Counted from the stretch's first letter, positions 1 through 6,057 are shown. The stretch: 8,170 nucleotides of DNA from JBBRGG01 sp038240875 (GCA_038240875.1 JBBRGG010000166.1:1-8170); one strand, 5' to 3'. Translations and numbers: made by a program. The notes: generated by a model not told the origin, from the letters alone.

Positions 1-1084
1 AGTAGTCGATCAAGATCACCTTGACGCCATGCTGCGCCACCATCCGCCTTGCACGCGCACGCAAGTTCAAGACCGTCAAGTTTGGCGTGTCATCAATAAA
101 GATCGGTGCGGCTTTGAGATCTTCTCCCGCCATGTACAGCCTGCGAAGATCGTCGTCGGCGATCCGGTGCCCGCCGCGAAGGTTCTGCGATGAAACGCCC
201 GACCGTGCCGAGAGCAAACGCTGCACGATCGCCGACTTGCTCATTTCCAAGCTGAACAAACCAACGGGCACGCGTCGGGAAGGCGGTGCACCAGGAACCG
301 GAGCCCCCCCGATAGCAACTTGCTCGGCGATATTCAGCACAAACGCGGTCTTGCCCATGCTGGGTCGAGCCGCGAGGATCAGCATTTCGCCGGGCTGAAA
401 ACCGCGGAGCAGTTCGTCAAGTTCGGAATAGCCACACGAAACGCCGGTGTACCCGTCGGTACCATCGCCTATGGCATCGATGCGTTCCATCTCAATTTGC
501 AGGAGCGCGCCCAAGGACTCTGGGTCTGATTGCCCTTGTTCCTGCGCGATATCAAAGACGCGCATCTCGGCACGATCAAGCACTTCGCGTGCACCCTCAG
601 GCCCTAAATCCGAAGCGTGGTACGCATCATACAAAATAGAACCCGCCGCATCGATGAGCCGGCGCAGTTTGGCCTTTTCAGCGACGAGCCGGGCAAAGTG
701 CGGCGCGTTGACCGAGGTCGGCACGGACCGCGCTAATTCTGCAAGATAGTCAACCCCACCAACTTGGTCCAGCACGCGGCGGTGCCGAAGTTCATCAACG
801 ATCTGCACGAGATCGCCCGAATGATGCGTGTCGTAGACGTCAACCAAGGCTTGGTAGATGTGGCCATGGGCTTCTTTGTAGAAGTCGTCGCGGCCTTTGA
901 GGATGCCTAGGACGTCGGCGATGATGTTTGGGTCGAGGATCATCGAGCCCAACAAGGACATCTCGGCTTCGGGACTTTGGGGTGGCTCCTTCTCGAAGAG
1001 TTGCTGTGCGGATAGCGCGGGGCCTTGGTCCCTTCGGAATCGGCCGCCGCCACGCGAGTTGTCACTTTGGATCGCTGAACACAT
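1..1084 (-). CDS. dnaB: Replicative DNA helicase DnaB (3' end cut by window)
   Basis: Hexameric ATP-driven helicase that unwinds DNA at the replication fork. The 361 codons visible run from an ATG at 1084 to the window edge with no stop. Residues 39-150 form the helical N-terminal domain, starting PEAEMSLLGSMILDPN and followed by the VGGVDYLAELARSVPT segment. Residues 165-205 are the linker helix. The RecA-like domain starts near residue 210, with Walker A ARPSMGKT at 239-246, the FSLEMSK block holding the catalytic Glu280, and the start of Walker B (VILIDY) at 356-361. A Pro/Gly-rich insertion at about 259-272 lengthens the loop before FSLEM. The remaining C-terminal motifs lie outside the window. 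The ATG is the only ATG before an upstream in-frame stop, and GGAG lies 10 nt before it. Family assignment is very secure; the N-terminal 35 residues are unconserved. Confidence 0.96.
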   Translation of the reverse strand, partial: MCSAIQSDNSRGGGRFRRDQGPALSAQQLFEKEPPQSPEAEMSLLGSMILDPNIIADVLGILKGRDDFYKEAHGHIYQALVDVYDTHHSGDLVQIVDELRHRRVLDQVGGVDYLAELARSVPTSVNAPHFARLVAEKAKLRRLIDAAGSILYDAYHASDLGPEGAREVLDRAEMRVFDIAQEQGQSDPESLGALLQIEMERIDAIGDGTDGYTGVSCGYSELDELLRGFQPGEMLILAARPSMGKTAFVLNIAEQVAIGGAPVPGAPPSRRVPVGLFSLEMSKSAIVQRLLSARSGVSSQNLRGGHRIADDDLRRLYMAGEDLKAAPIFIDDTPNLTVLNLRARARRMVAQHGVKVILIDY

Positions 1085-1595
1085 GAAGCTGAGTCTCCAG
1101 TACCTTGGGGTGCAAGATAGCTCAGCCGATGACTGTTACCAAACGAAATTACGACGTTTGTAGACAACCCCCAATCAACTCACATGATCGCCTGTAAATG
1201 ACAGGCTCTGCGCTGCGTTGAATTCGTCACGTGTTCTCTTGCTTAGTCCCCGAATCGCCTGCGCAGGATCCTGCCTGCTAATCGTTTAGGTTCGCGAGGT
1301 GTATCTGGGCATGCTCCAGCTTCTCTCCCAATTGAGTGTGGCCGATGAGTCTTTCGTGATTCAACTCTCACGCTGTGGGTGCGTACAAATCTGCCTGGTG
1401 TTTGATGTATGTCTTTCATACCCGAACAGATCGGATAAACGTTCATCGCACTGACACAGAAATACGGCGATGCACTGACAAGTGTGTGTCGCATCGATTA
1501 TAAAACGTTAATCAGTAAGCGCATGTGAATGTACGATTCGTGTTCGGATCAGACACAACCGATCAAGTTCGCGTCGCGCGAGAGCAGGCAACTCG
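1085..1595. other. Intergenic region, no convincing gene
   Basis: This stretch separates the start of dnaB from the end of the putative lipoprotein gene, both on the minus strand, so it should hold the dnaB promoter. Open frames here are short and have no family-like sequence. It contains overlapping palindromes at 1258-1274, a 6-bp inverted repeat (GCCTGT/ACAGGC) at 1190-1206 without a T tract, a direct repeat of GCACTGACA at 1448-1456 and 1472-1480, and an inverted repeat CGATGC/GCATCG at 1468-1496. On the minus strand TATAAT occurs at 1502-1497, but no fitting -35 is visible. No tRNA or known RNA was recognised. Confidence 0.6.
1258..1274. repeat. Overlapping perfect palindromes
   Basis: CCTGCGCAGG (1258-1267) overlaps GCAGGATCCTGC (1263-1274); both are perfect palindromes and share GCAGG. 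They lie about 180 bp upstream of the dnaB start. They could be an operator for a dimeric regulator or could be chance; nothing here decides it. Confidence 0.4.
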
Positions 1596-2054
1596 CTAAG
1601 GCCGCCTTTGCCCGTCGCCCAAACCTTTGCGTGCTGGCCTGCCGAGCACGCTATCCCAGAAGTGCGACGCTTGGCTTACGCCATCTTGCGATTGCTCGAC
1701 AAGGGCTTCGTAGTGATTGGGGCGCGTGGTTAACGTCTCTTGTGCGTCGGCGAGGTAACGCGTGGTGCGCTCGCCAGGTGAGCGAAGCGCGTCAAATTCG
1801 TCGCGCGTAACGCGTGCTAAACCGTGTGGCTTCTGATACCCGGCGTCTCCAAAGTCCGTCGCACATCCGCCGCCGCTCAGGCATAGACACGCAAGGCACA
1901 CGCCTTTGATGGCTGCTTTGAGGGTGGGGTTGAGGGTGGGGTTGAGGCCGAGCTTCTGGGCGAGCATGAGGGTGGCAAATGCCTCACATTGGTGTTTGCG
2001 TCGCGAGGTTGCTGGCAACACGCGGGAGGAATCTAGAGGTGCGATTTTTTTCAT
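1596..2054 (-). CDS. Putative small lipoprotein, unknown function
   Basis: A 152-residue protein that I do not recognise. A short hydrophobic stretch (GVCLACLCLS, residues 51-60) follows a lysine and ends in GGGC with Cys64, which resembles a lipoprotein signal peptide with a weak lipobox. The rest is polar and helical in character, with no motif I can name. The ATG at 2054 overlaps the TGA of the upstream PIN/TRAM gene as ATGA, and AAGGA lies about 10 nt before it, so translational coupling is likely. Starting there puts about 50 residues ahead of the hydrophobic segment, long for a signal peptide. The internal ATG at 1967 (residue 30) would give a more normal 34-residue signal but has no ribosome binding site. 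Residues 37-45 carry a duplicated LNPT from a DNA repeat. The gene is plausible but not proven. Confidence 0.5.
   Translation of the reverse strand: MKKIAPLDSSRVLPATSRRKHQCEAFATLMLAQKLGLNPTLNPTLKAAIKGVCLACLCLSGGGCATDFGDAGYQKPHGLARVTRDEFDALRSPGERTTRYLADAQETLTTRPNHYEALVEQSQDGVSQASHFWDSVLGRPARKGLGDGQRRP
1921..1944 (+). repeat. Tandem 12-bp repeat with G-quadruplex pattern
   Basis: Two exact copies of AGGGTGGGGTTG lie inside the putative lipoprotein gene and encode LNPTLNPT on the other strand. The plus strand has four G tracts (1922-1924, 1926-1929, 1934-1936, 1938-1941) with loops of 1, 4 and 1 nt, a standard quadruplex pattern on the template strand of the gene. Confidence 0.75.
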
Positions 2055-3706
2055 CGCCTTGGGTTCCTTGGTGTGCCTGTGCGGGGCAATTGTCCGGGCC
2101 GAAGCGGGCGGATTGGAGTGGGCGAAGCATTCTGTGTTGGCAAAGCAGGCTGCCGAGCCTCGGCGTTTGCTGCGTTTGCTGCGTTTGTGCCGTTTGTGTT
2201 GTTTGTGCTGTTTGCTGCGGGCACGCCTGCCGAGTTCGGCGTCGGCAAAGCAGCAGCAGAGGTTAGGGGTTGGGGTTGGGGTAGTGATTGTGGTTGGGTC
2301 GTAATCTGACTTGGTGGGGTGGCATTGTCGGTTTCAAGCACTGTGGCCAATGCTGGAACATACCGAGCCGAGTGTACTTCACCTTGCCCGCGAGAAGCTT
2401 CGTCCACACGAACCACTTCATTCAATCGGGCAAAGATCAGCCTGCCACCCGAGGTTTGAAGCGCGCCAGTGACCACGAGCGACACGGTTTGTCCGACGCG
2501 CGGCGCACCATCTTCCGCGACGACCATCGTGCCATCGTCGAGATATCCCACGCCTTGGGTTGGCTGTTCGCCCACGCGCATGAGTCGTACCGACAAGGTC
2601 GAGCCCGGGATTAAGCTCGGCTTGAGTGCGTTGGCAAGGTCATTTAAGTTGAGTATCGAGACGCCTTGAAGCTGGGCGACGCGCGCGAGCCCAACGTCTG
2701 CGGTCACGATGAGCGCTGGCATCGCGCGAGCCAACTCGATGAGCATTTGGTCAACGCTTTTGATAGGCAGTTGGGTCTCATCGATCGAAACGTCCGCTTT
2801 GGGCAGCCTTTGCAATCGCGCCGCCATATCAAGCCCGCGTTTGCCTCGAACGCGTTTGGAAGCGTCTTGCGAATCGCAGAGCCTTTGCAGTTCATCGAGC
2901 ACGAACCGCGGGATCACCAAAGGCACGAGCAGAAAGTTTGTCTGAGCGATATCGGCGATGCGTCCATCAATGAGGCTCGATGTGTCGAGCAGCAAAGGCC
3001 GAACGCCACGAAGCTGCTTGGAAAACTCAACATATGGGATCACCAGGCGAAAGTCGTCCTGGGTTTGCAGCACTGTTGAGATGCCCAAGTAGCATAGCGA
3101 AATGCCGAGCAAGATCTTGAATGAGTTCACGACCGGCTTGAGCGCAACGATAGCTTCGCGATTGGCAACCCAGCTTTCGAGCAAGAGATCAACTAAAAAT
3201 CCGATAGCGATGGTCGCGAGCATCCCCGCAAGGACTCCAAAGAAGACGCCCGCGATGGTCGAGAGTTTCTTCTTCGGCGTTCCCAAATCAATCAGTACCG
3301 CGAACACAAACAGGCCTACACCAAACAGTACTGGCACCCACCAGGTGATGGCCAGTTCCCGCTGTGTCGCCGACGAATTGCTATCGCGAGCCTGCAAAAG
3401 CGCGAGGAATGTGAATGTGAGGGTGAGGATGAAGAACCCCATCCGCACGATCCGGAGCAAGATGGCGCGTTGCCGCTGTATTGCTTCGTAAGGGCTCATC
3501 CGCTCGGCGAAATGACCAACACCGCGAACTTCGAGCCCGCCACGAGACGCCGCATCGTCCAGATCATTTGCTTCGTGCACATGATTGACATGATTGGCAT
3601 GATTGACATGATTGACATGATTGACATGGTGCACGTTGGTGCCAACGCCCGGGGCTAGGTGCAGCCGCGAGCCATCAGACTCATCATCGCGCGAAGAAGT
3701 GCTCAC
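2051..3706 (-). CDS. Membrane-anchored PIN/TRAM domain protein, YacL type
   Basis: Resembles YacL-type proteins: an integral membrane anchor, a PIN nuclease-like domain and a TRAM RNA-binding domain. Length is 551 residues from a GTG at 3706. Residues 25-44 are a His/Asn/Val repeat. Four hydrophobic helices lie at about 86-105, 121-141, 150-178 and 192-213. The PIN domain spans about 237-357, with acidic residues expected at the metal site: Asp241 (LLLDTSSLIDGRI), Glu272 (VLDELQ), Asp319 and Asp337 (TADVGLARVA). TRAM spans about 365-430 (GSTLSVRLMRVGEQPTQGVGYLDDG, given in part). Residues 450-551 are a low-complexity tail rich in Pro, Gln, Asn and Ala. The conserved part begins near Met70 (ATG at 3499), so the true start may be there and the His-rich region may be untranslated; neither start has a clear Shine-Dalgarno. 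The RNA target is unknown. Its stop overlaps the next gene. Confidence 0.88.
   Translation of the reverse strand: MSTSSRDDESDGSRLHLAPGVGTNVHHVNHVNHVNHANHVNHVHEANDLDDAASRGGLEVRGVGHFAERMSPYEAIQRQRAILLRIVRMGFFILTLTFTFLALLQARDSNSSATQRELAITWWVPVLFGVGLFVFAVLIDLGTPKKKLSTIAGVFFGVLAGMLATIAIGFLVDLLLESWVANREAIVALKPVVNSFKILLGISLCYLGISTVLQTQDDFRLVIPYVEFSKQLRGVRPLLLDTSSLIDGRIADIAQTNFLLVPLVIPRFVLDELQRLCDSQDASKRVRGKRGLDMAARLQRLPKADVSIDETQLPIKSVDQMLIELARAMPALIVTADVGLARVAQLQGVSILNLNDLANALKPSLIPGSTLSVRLMRVGEQPTQGVGYLDDGTMVVAEDGAPRVGQTVSLVVTGALQTSGGRLIFARLNEVVRVDEASRGQGEVHSARYVPALATVLETDNATPPSQITTQPQSLPQPQPLTSAAALPTPNSAGVPAANSTNNTNGTNAANAANAEARQPALPTQNASPTPIRPLRPGQLPRTGTPRNPRR
2162..2219. repeat. Low-complexity GTTTG/CTGC repeat
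   Basis: Imperfect repeats of GTTTGCTGC drifting into GTTTGTG, read on the minus strand as an Asn/Ala/Thr/Gly run (residues about 497-516 of the PIN/TRAM protein). This part of the tail looks unstructured and expanded by slippage. Confidence 0.7.
2266..2298 (+). repeat. Telomere-like GGGGTT repeat, possible quadruplex
   Basis: Three GGGG tracts separated by TT (2266-2281), with a further GGG at 2296-2298. On the minus strand it encodes part of the Pro/Gln-rich tail of the PIN/TRAM protein. It lies on the template strand of that gene. Confidence 0.55.
3580..3624. repeat. 9-bp tandem repeat (CATGATTGA), five copies
   Basis: Five consecutive 9-bp units, four identical and one with a final G, followed by a decayed unit. 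The length is a multiple of three, so copy-number change keeps the frame; the minus strand reads His-Val-Asn repeats, with one Ala. It lies upstream of the conserved part of the PIN/TRAM protein. Confidence 0.9.
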
Positions 3707-3861
3707 ACATACAGTGTACGGCGAAAACCGTCTTGGGCTGCACTCTCACCCAAGTACCTGCCACAAACAAGCCTCGGCCCGCTAGAGGGCTTGGATTATC
3801 TACCTCAAAGCTGCAGGACCAAAGCCGCTGGCAAATTGTCAGCAGTCAAACCGCGATTCCC

Positions 3862-3892
3862 AAAAACGAAACCAGGGTGAGAAAGCCCACCC
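3862..3892 (-). terminator. Terminator of the SRP RNA gene
   Basis: Read on the minus strand, GGGTG pairs with CACCC (stem arms 3892-3888 and 3879-3875) around an 8-nt loop, followed by TGGTTTCGTTTTT. It directly follows the closing helix of the SRP RNA and has the form of an intrinsic terminator with an interrupted T tract. Confidence 0.6.
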
Positions 3893-4016
3893 CGGGGGTC
3901 GACGGCCAGGACACCGGCAGCACCGGGCTTGCGACGCTTATGGCTGCTGCGGTCAAGCCCTGACCAGATTCACGTGCCCGCCCGTGCACCGGGCCCGGCC
4001 GTCGACCTCCGGGGCG
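3888..4016 (-). ncRNA. ffs: Signal recognition particle RNA, small (4.5S) type
   Basis: RNA scaffold of the signal recognition particle, which binds Ffh and directs membrane-protein ribosomes to the translocon. The Ffh-binding domain IV lies at 3965-3942: GGTCAGG on the 5' side and AGCAGCC on the 3' side, exactly 24 nt apart end to end as in E. coli, followed by ATAAGCG. The ends close as a long helix: CCCCGG-A-GGTCGACGGCC (4014-3997) pairs with GGCCGTCGACC-C-CCGGGG (3907-3890), 17 pairs with one mismatch. Between them GCAC/GTGC, GGGC/GCCC and ACG/CGT pair with small bulges, giving one long rod without an Alu domain. A -10 element and a terminator flank it properly on this strand. The apical loop is atypical: two GC pairs and UUGACC instead of a GNRA-like tetraloop. 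In Bacillus the SRP RNA gene also neighbours dnaX. The exact ends are inferred. Confidence 0.88.
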
Positions 4017-4024
4017 AACGCCCA

Positions 4025-4030
4025 ACTATA
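4025..4030 (-). promoter_or_regulatory. -10 element of the SRP RNA gene
   Basis: TATAGT on the minus strand ends 7-9 nt before the expected 5' end of the SRP RNA, the right distance for a start near 4018-4016. No good -35 is seen at 16-18 nt. Confidence 0.5.
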
Positions 4031-4097
4031 CCGCCTTCATACGCAAACACCAGTCCCAACCTGGAATGACTTTCAACACACCGCGTCAACCTCTCCA

Positions 4098-4103
4098 TAC
4101 ACT
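4098..4103 (+). promoter_or_regulatory. Possible -10 element of dnaX
   Basis: TACACT ends 8 nt before the dnaX ATG. If used, transcription would start at or just before the start codon, giving a leaderless mRNA, which would agree with the absence of a Shine-Dalgarno. The -35 region is poor, so this is tentative. Confidence 0.25.
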
Positions 4104-4111
4104 CTTGCACC

Positions 4112-5239
4112 ATGGCCTACACCGTTCTCGCACGCCGCTATCGCTCGCAAAGCTTTGACCAGGTCGTCGGGCAAGAAGCCATCGCGCGCACGCTCGCAGC
4201 CGCAATCAGCGCCAACCGCGTCGCCCATGCCTACCTCTTTTGTGGTACGCGAGGCGTGGGCAAAACCACGATGGCGCGCCTTTTCGCCAAGGCCCTCGCT
4301 GGGGGCTCCAATGAAGCCGACGCCGCCATCATGCAAGGTCGCGATACCGACGTTATCGAGATCGACGCCGCCAGCAACACAGGAGTGGAAAACGCCCGCG
4401 AGCTTATCGCCAACGCCGCGTATCGCCCGCTGCGTGGCAAGTACAAGGTCTACATCATCGATGAAGTCCACATGCTTTCCAACAGCGCCTTTAACGCGCT
4501 CTTGAAGACGATGGAAGAGCCGCCGGAGCACGTCAAGTTCATCTTGTGCACCACCGACCCGCAAAAAGTCCCGCCCACGATCCAGAGCCGCTGCCAGCGG
4601 TACGAGTTCCGCAACATCTCGCTAACCGCAATCGCCGAACACTTGCGCAGCGTGCTTGTCCAAGAGAAGCTCGAAGCCGAGCCTGAGTTGCTGCACGCCA
4701 TCGCGAGGCTCGCTAATGGTTCGATGCGCGACGCGTTGAGCCTGCTCGACCGCGTGATCGCCACGGGCGAAAGGTCGCTCACGCTGCGCCTCTTTGAAGA
4801 GCTGCTTGGGTTACCCGACCGCGATCTGGTCTCGCTTCTTTTGGACGCGCTGGCCGATGGCGACGCCGCGGCCGCGCTGACCACTTGCGACGAGCTGCAA
4901 AAACGTGGAATCTCTCCTGATCAAGTTGTTGAGACGCTGCTGCTTCGCTTGCGCGACATCATGATCCTCTGCGCTTGTGGCGCTGATTCGCCTCTGGTCG
5001 AGCTTGTTGGTCCTGCGCGTCAAGCCGAAGCCCAGCGTGCCTTGCGGTTCGACGCTGCGGGCGTGGTGCACATGATCGCGCTGTGCGAGAACGTGCACCG
5101 ATCACTTCGTCAAACCGCTTCGCCTCGCGCGATTCTTGACGCGCTGCTCGTTCGACTAGCCATGACCGATAAGCTCGCCGACGTGACGGCGTTCATCGCC
5201 GCGACAAACAACCCTGTCGTGTCGACAAAAAAAGTCTAA
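4112..5239 (+). CDS. dnaX: DNA polymerase III subunit gamma/tau, zero-frame (gamma-like) product
   Basis: AAA+ ATPase of the clamp loader, which places the sliding clamp on primed DNA. The zero frame gives 375 residues: the YRSQSFDQVVGQE start typical of DnaX, Walker A GTRGVGKT (45-52), Walker B IIDEVH (115-120), sensor 1 TT (147-148), the SRC arginine finger (159-161) and sensor 2 in GSMRDALSLLD (about 203-213). The collar domain fills most of the rest. Between Walker A and VIEIDAASNT there are only about 20 residues and no cysteine, so the four-Cys zinc module of most DnaX proteins is missing. The frame ends in STKKV and TAA just after seven A, and the tau part continues in the -1 frame. 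No Shine-Dalgarno precedes the ATG. First gene of a plus-strand run with ybaB; the SRP RNA gene is divergent. Confidence 0.95.
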   Translation: MAYTVLARRYRSQSFDQVVGQEAIARTLAAAISANRVAHAYLFCGTRGVGKTTMARLFAKALAGGSNEADAAIMQGRDTDVIEIDAASNTGVENARELIANAAYRPLRGKYKVYIIDEVHMLSNSAFNALLKTMEEPPEHVKFILCTTDPQKVPPTIQSRCQRYEFRNISLTAIAEHLRSVLVQEKLEAEPELLHAIARLANGSMRDALSLLDRVIATGERSLTLRLFEELLGLPDRDLVSLLLDALADGDAAAALTTCDELQKRGISPDQVVETLLLRLRDIMILCACGADSPLVELVGPARQAEAQRALRFDAAGVVHMIALCENVHRSLRQTASPRAILDALLVRLAMTDKLADVTAFIAATNNPVVSTKKV

Positions 5240-5273
5240 CGCCGGTGCGGCAACGCCTCCTCCCCGCCCCGGC
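5227..5273 (+). promoter_or_regulatory. Programmed -1 frameshift signal in dnaX
   Basis: The A run at 5227-5233 forms the heptamer A AAA AAA in the zero frame (ACA AAA AAA GTC TAA). A 7-nt spacer containing the TAA (5237-5239) follows, then a stem of GCCGGTGCGG (5241-5250) with CCGCCCCGGC (5264-5273): nine pairs, one T-C mismatch, 13-nt loop. After a -1 slip the reading is AAA AAA AGT CTA ACG CCG and stays open to 5973. Spacing and stem strength match known bacterial -1 signals. An upstream Shine-Dalgarno-like stimulator, as in E. coli dnaX, is not seen. Transcriptional slippage on the A run would have the same effect. Confidence 0.75.
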
Positions 5274-5973
5274 AAGACAATCAACGCAGTTTCTTTCGCT
5301 GCCATCTTTACTCCCGCAAGCATTGCGAGATATTTCGGCGGGATCCGCTCCTGTAGCTGCACTGGTTTCAGCCGTGCAATTTGCGCCGGTGGTACTCGTG
5401 GAGCCCATGCTATCGCCGCGCGCACAGCTCGAACAAAAAGTAGAACAACCTGACGCAAGCGGCTGGCGCGAATCGAGAACCGATGCAACTCGCGCAACTC
5501 AGTCAACCGACCCGACCGACCCGACCGATTCGACCGACCCGACCAATATAGAAGTTTCGCCTGCTTTTGCCTCGCTCGCGCGCAAACACGAGGACATCTG
5601 GACCGCTGTTGGCGCACTTGTTCAGGCCAACCGCCGCGTCCGCATCCTCTTGGTTGACATGCGCCTTGAAGCAATCGACACTTTACCCAGCGGCACAATC
5701 GTAACGCTCTATGTCGTTCCCGCGCTTTTGGGCACGGCTCGCGCTTGCGAACGCGATCTCGCCGACGCATTCGCAATGGTCCTTCGCACAAAGCCAAAGA
5801 TCCACATAGTTACCGACGCGCCTAAAGAAGCCGTTAAAGACGATCCGGCACAGCCCAGCGCGCCCGCCGCACCGGTGCGTCCTTTGATCACTGATCATCC
5901 GTTGATCAAGGCGGCGACCGAACTTTTCGGTGCCAAGCTCATCGCGGTGCAGCCACGCCGAACAATCACGTAA
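5233..5973 (+). CDS. dnaX: DnaX tau-specific C-terminal region, read by -1 frameshift
   Basis: This frame continues DnaX after a -1 shift at the A run and adds 246 codons, for a tau of about 620 residues, close to the usual size (643 in E. coli). The first 100 or so residues are a Pro/Ala/Gln linker with a DPT repeat. The last 140 form a compact domain with the pattern of tau C-terminal regions: KHEDIWTAVGALVQ, RRVRILLVDMRLEAI, and a final HPLIKAATELFGAKLI. In tau this end contacts the polymerase alpha subunit and the helicase; that role is from family knowledge. Reading it as a separate gene would need a GTG at 5245 with no ribosome binding site, inside the stem-loop, and would give a protein starting in a disordered linker, so I reject that. 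A single-base sequencing error in the A run is the main alternative to true frameshifting. Confidence 0.85.
   Translation, partial: SLTPVRQRLLPAPARQSTQFLSLPSLLPQALRDISAGSAPVAALVSAVQFAPVVLVEPMLSPRAQLEQKVEQPDASGWRESRTDATRATQSTDPTDPTDSTDPTNIEVSPAFASLARKHEDIWTAVGALVQANRRVRILLVDMRLEAIDTLPSGTIVTLYVVPALLGTARACERDLADAFAMVLRTKPKIHIVTDAPKEAVKDDPAQPSAPAAPVRPLITDHPLIKAATELFGAKLIAVQPRRTIT
5507..5544 (+). repeat. CCGACC-type tandem repeat in the tau linker
   Basis: Tandem CGACC-like units encode DPTDPTDSTDPT, an acidic, unstructured linker between the ATPase/collar part and the C-terminal tau domain. The Ser codon (TCG) is the only break in the pattern. Confidence 0.75.
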
Positions 5974-6045
5974 CCCAACGTACGCTCAACGACTCTGCTC
6001 GTGCGTACATTCGCCATTGCCGATTACAACTATTGATGATTCCAT

Positions 6046-6052
6046 GGAAGGA
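6046..6052 (+). promoter_or_regulatory. Ribosome binding site of ybaB
   Basis: GGAAGGA lies 5 nt before the ATG at 6058. It is the clearest Shine-Dalgarno in the window and fixes the ybaB start over the out-of-frame ATG at 6044. Confidence 0.75.
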
Positions 6053-6057
6053 CACGC

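Noticed and set aside
1190..1206. Hairpin GCCTGT/ACAGGC as a terminator
   Set aside because: Six pairs only and no T tract on either side.
1243..1494. 83-codon open frame on the minus strand upstream of dnaB
   Set aside because: Arg/His/Pro-rich, no family-like segments, no ribosome binding site, and its ATG falls 2 nt after a TATAAT, too close for a promoter of its own.
1497..1502. Perfect TATAAT on the minus strand
   Set aside because: No recognisable -35 at 16-18 nt, and it is more than 400 bp from the dnaB start; not listed as a promoter.
1906..2304. 132-codon plus-strand open frame
   Set aside because: Lies opposite the lipoprotein and PIN/TRAM genes; its cysteine- and valine-rich composition is the mirror of their low-complexity repeats.
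3984..4505. 173-codon plus-strand open frame
   Set aside because: Starts inside the SRP RNA region and overlaps dnaX in another frame; no family resemblance.
5156..5797. 213-codon minus-strand open frame
   Set aside because: Antisense to dnaX; Arg-rich composition typical of an antisense frame, with no motif.
5245..5973. Tau region as an independent gene starting at GTG 5245
   Set aside because: No ribosome binding site, start codon buried in the predicted stem, and the product begins in a disordered linker; frameshift continuation of dnaX explains it better.
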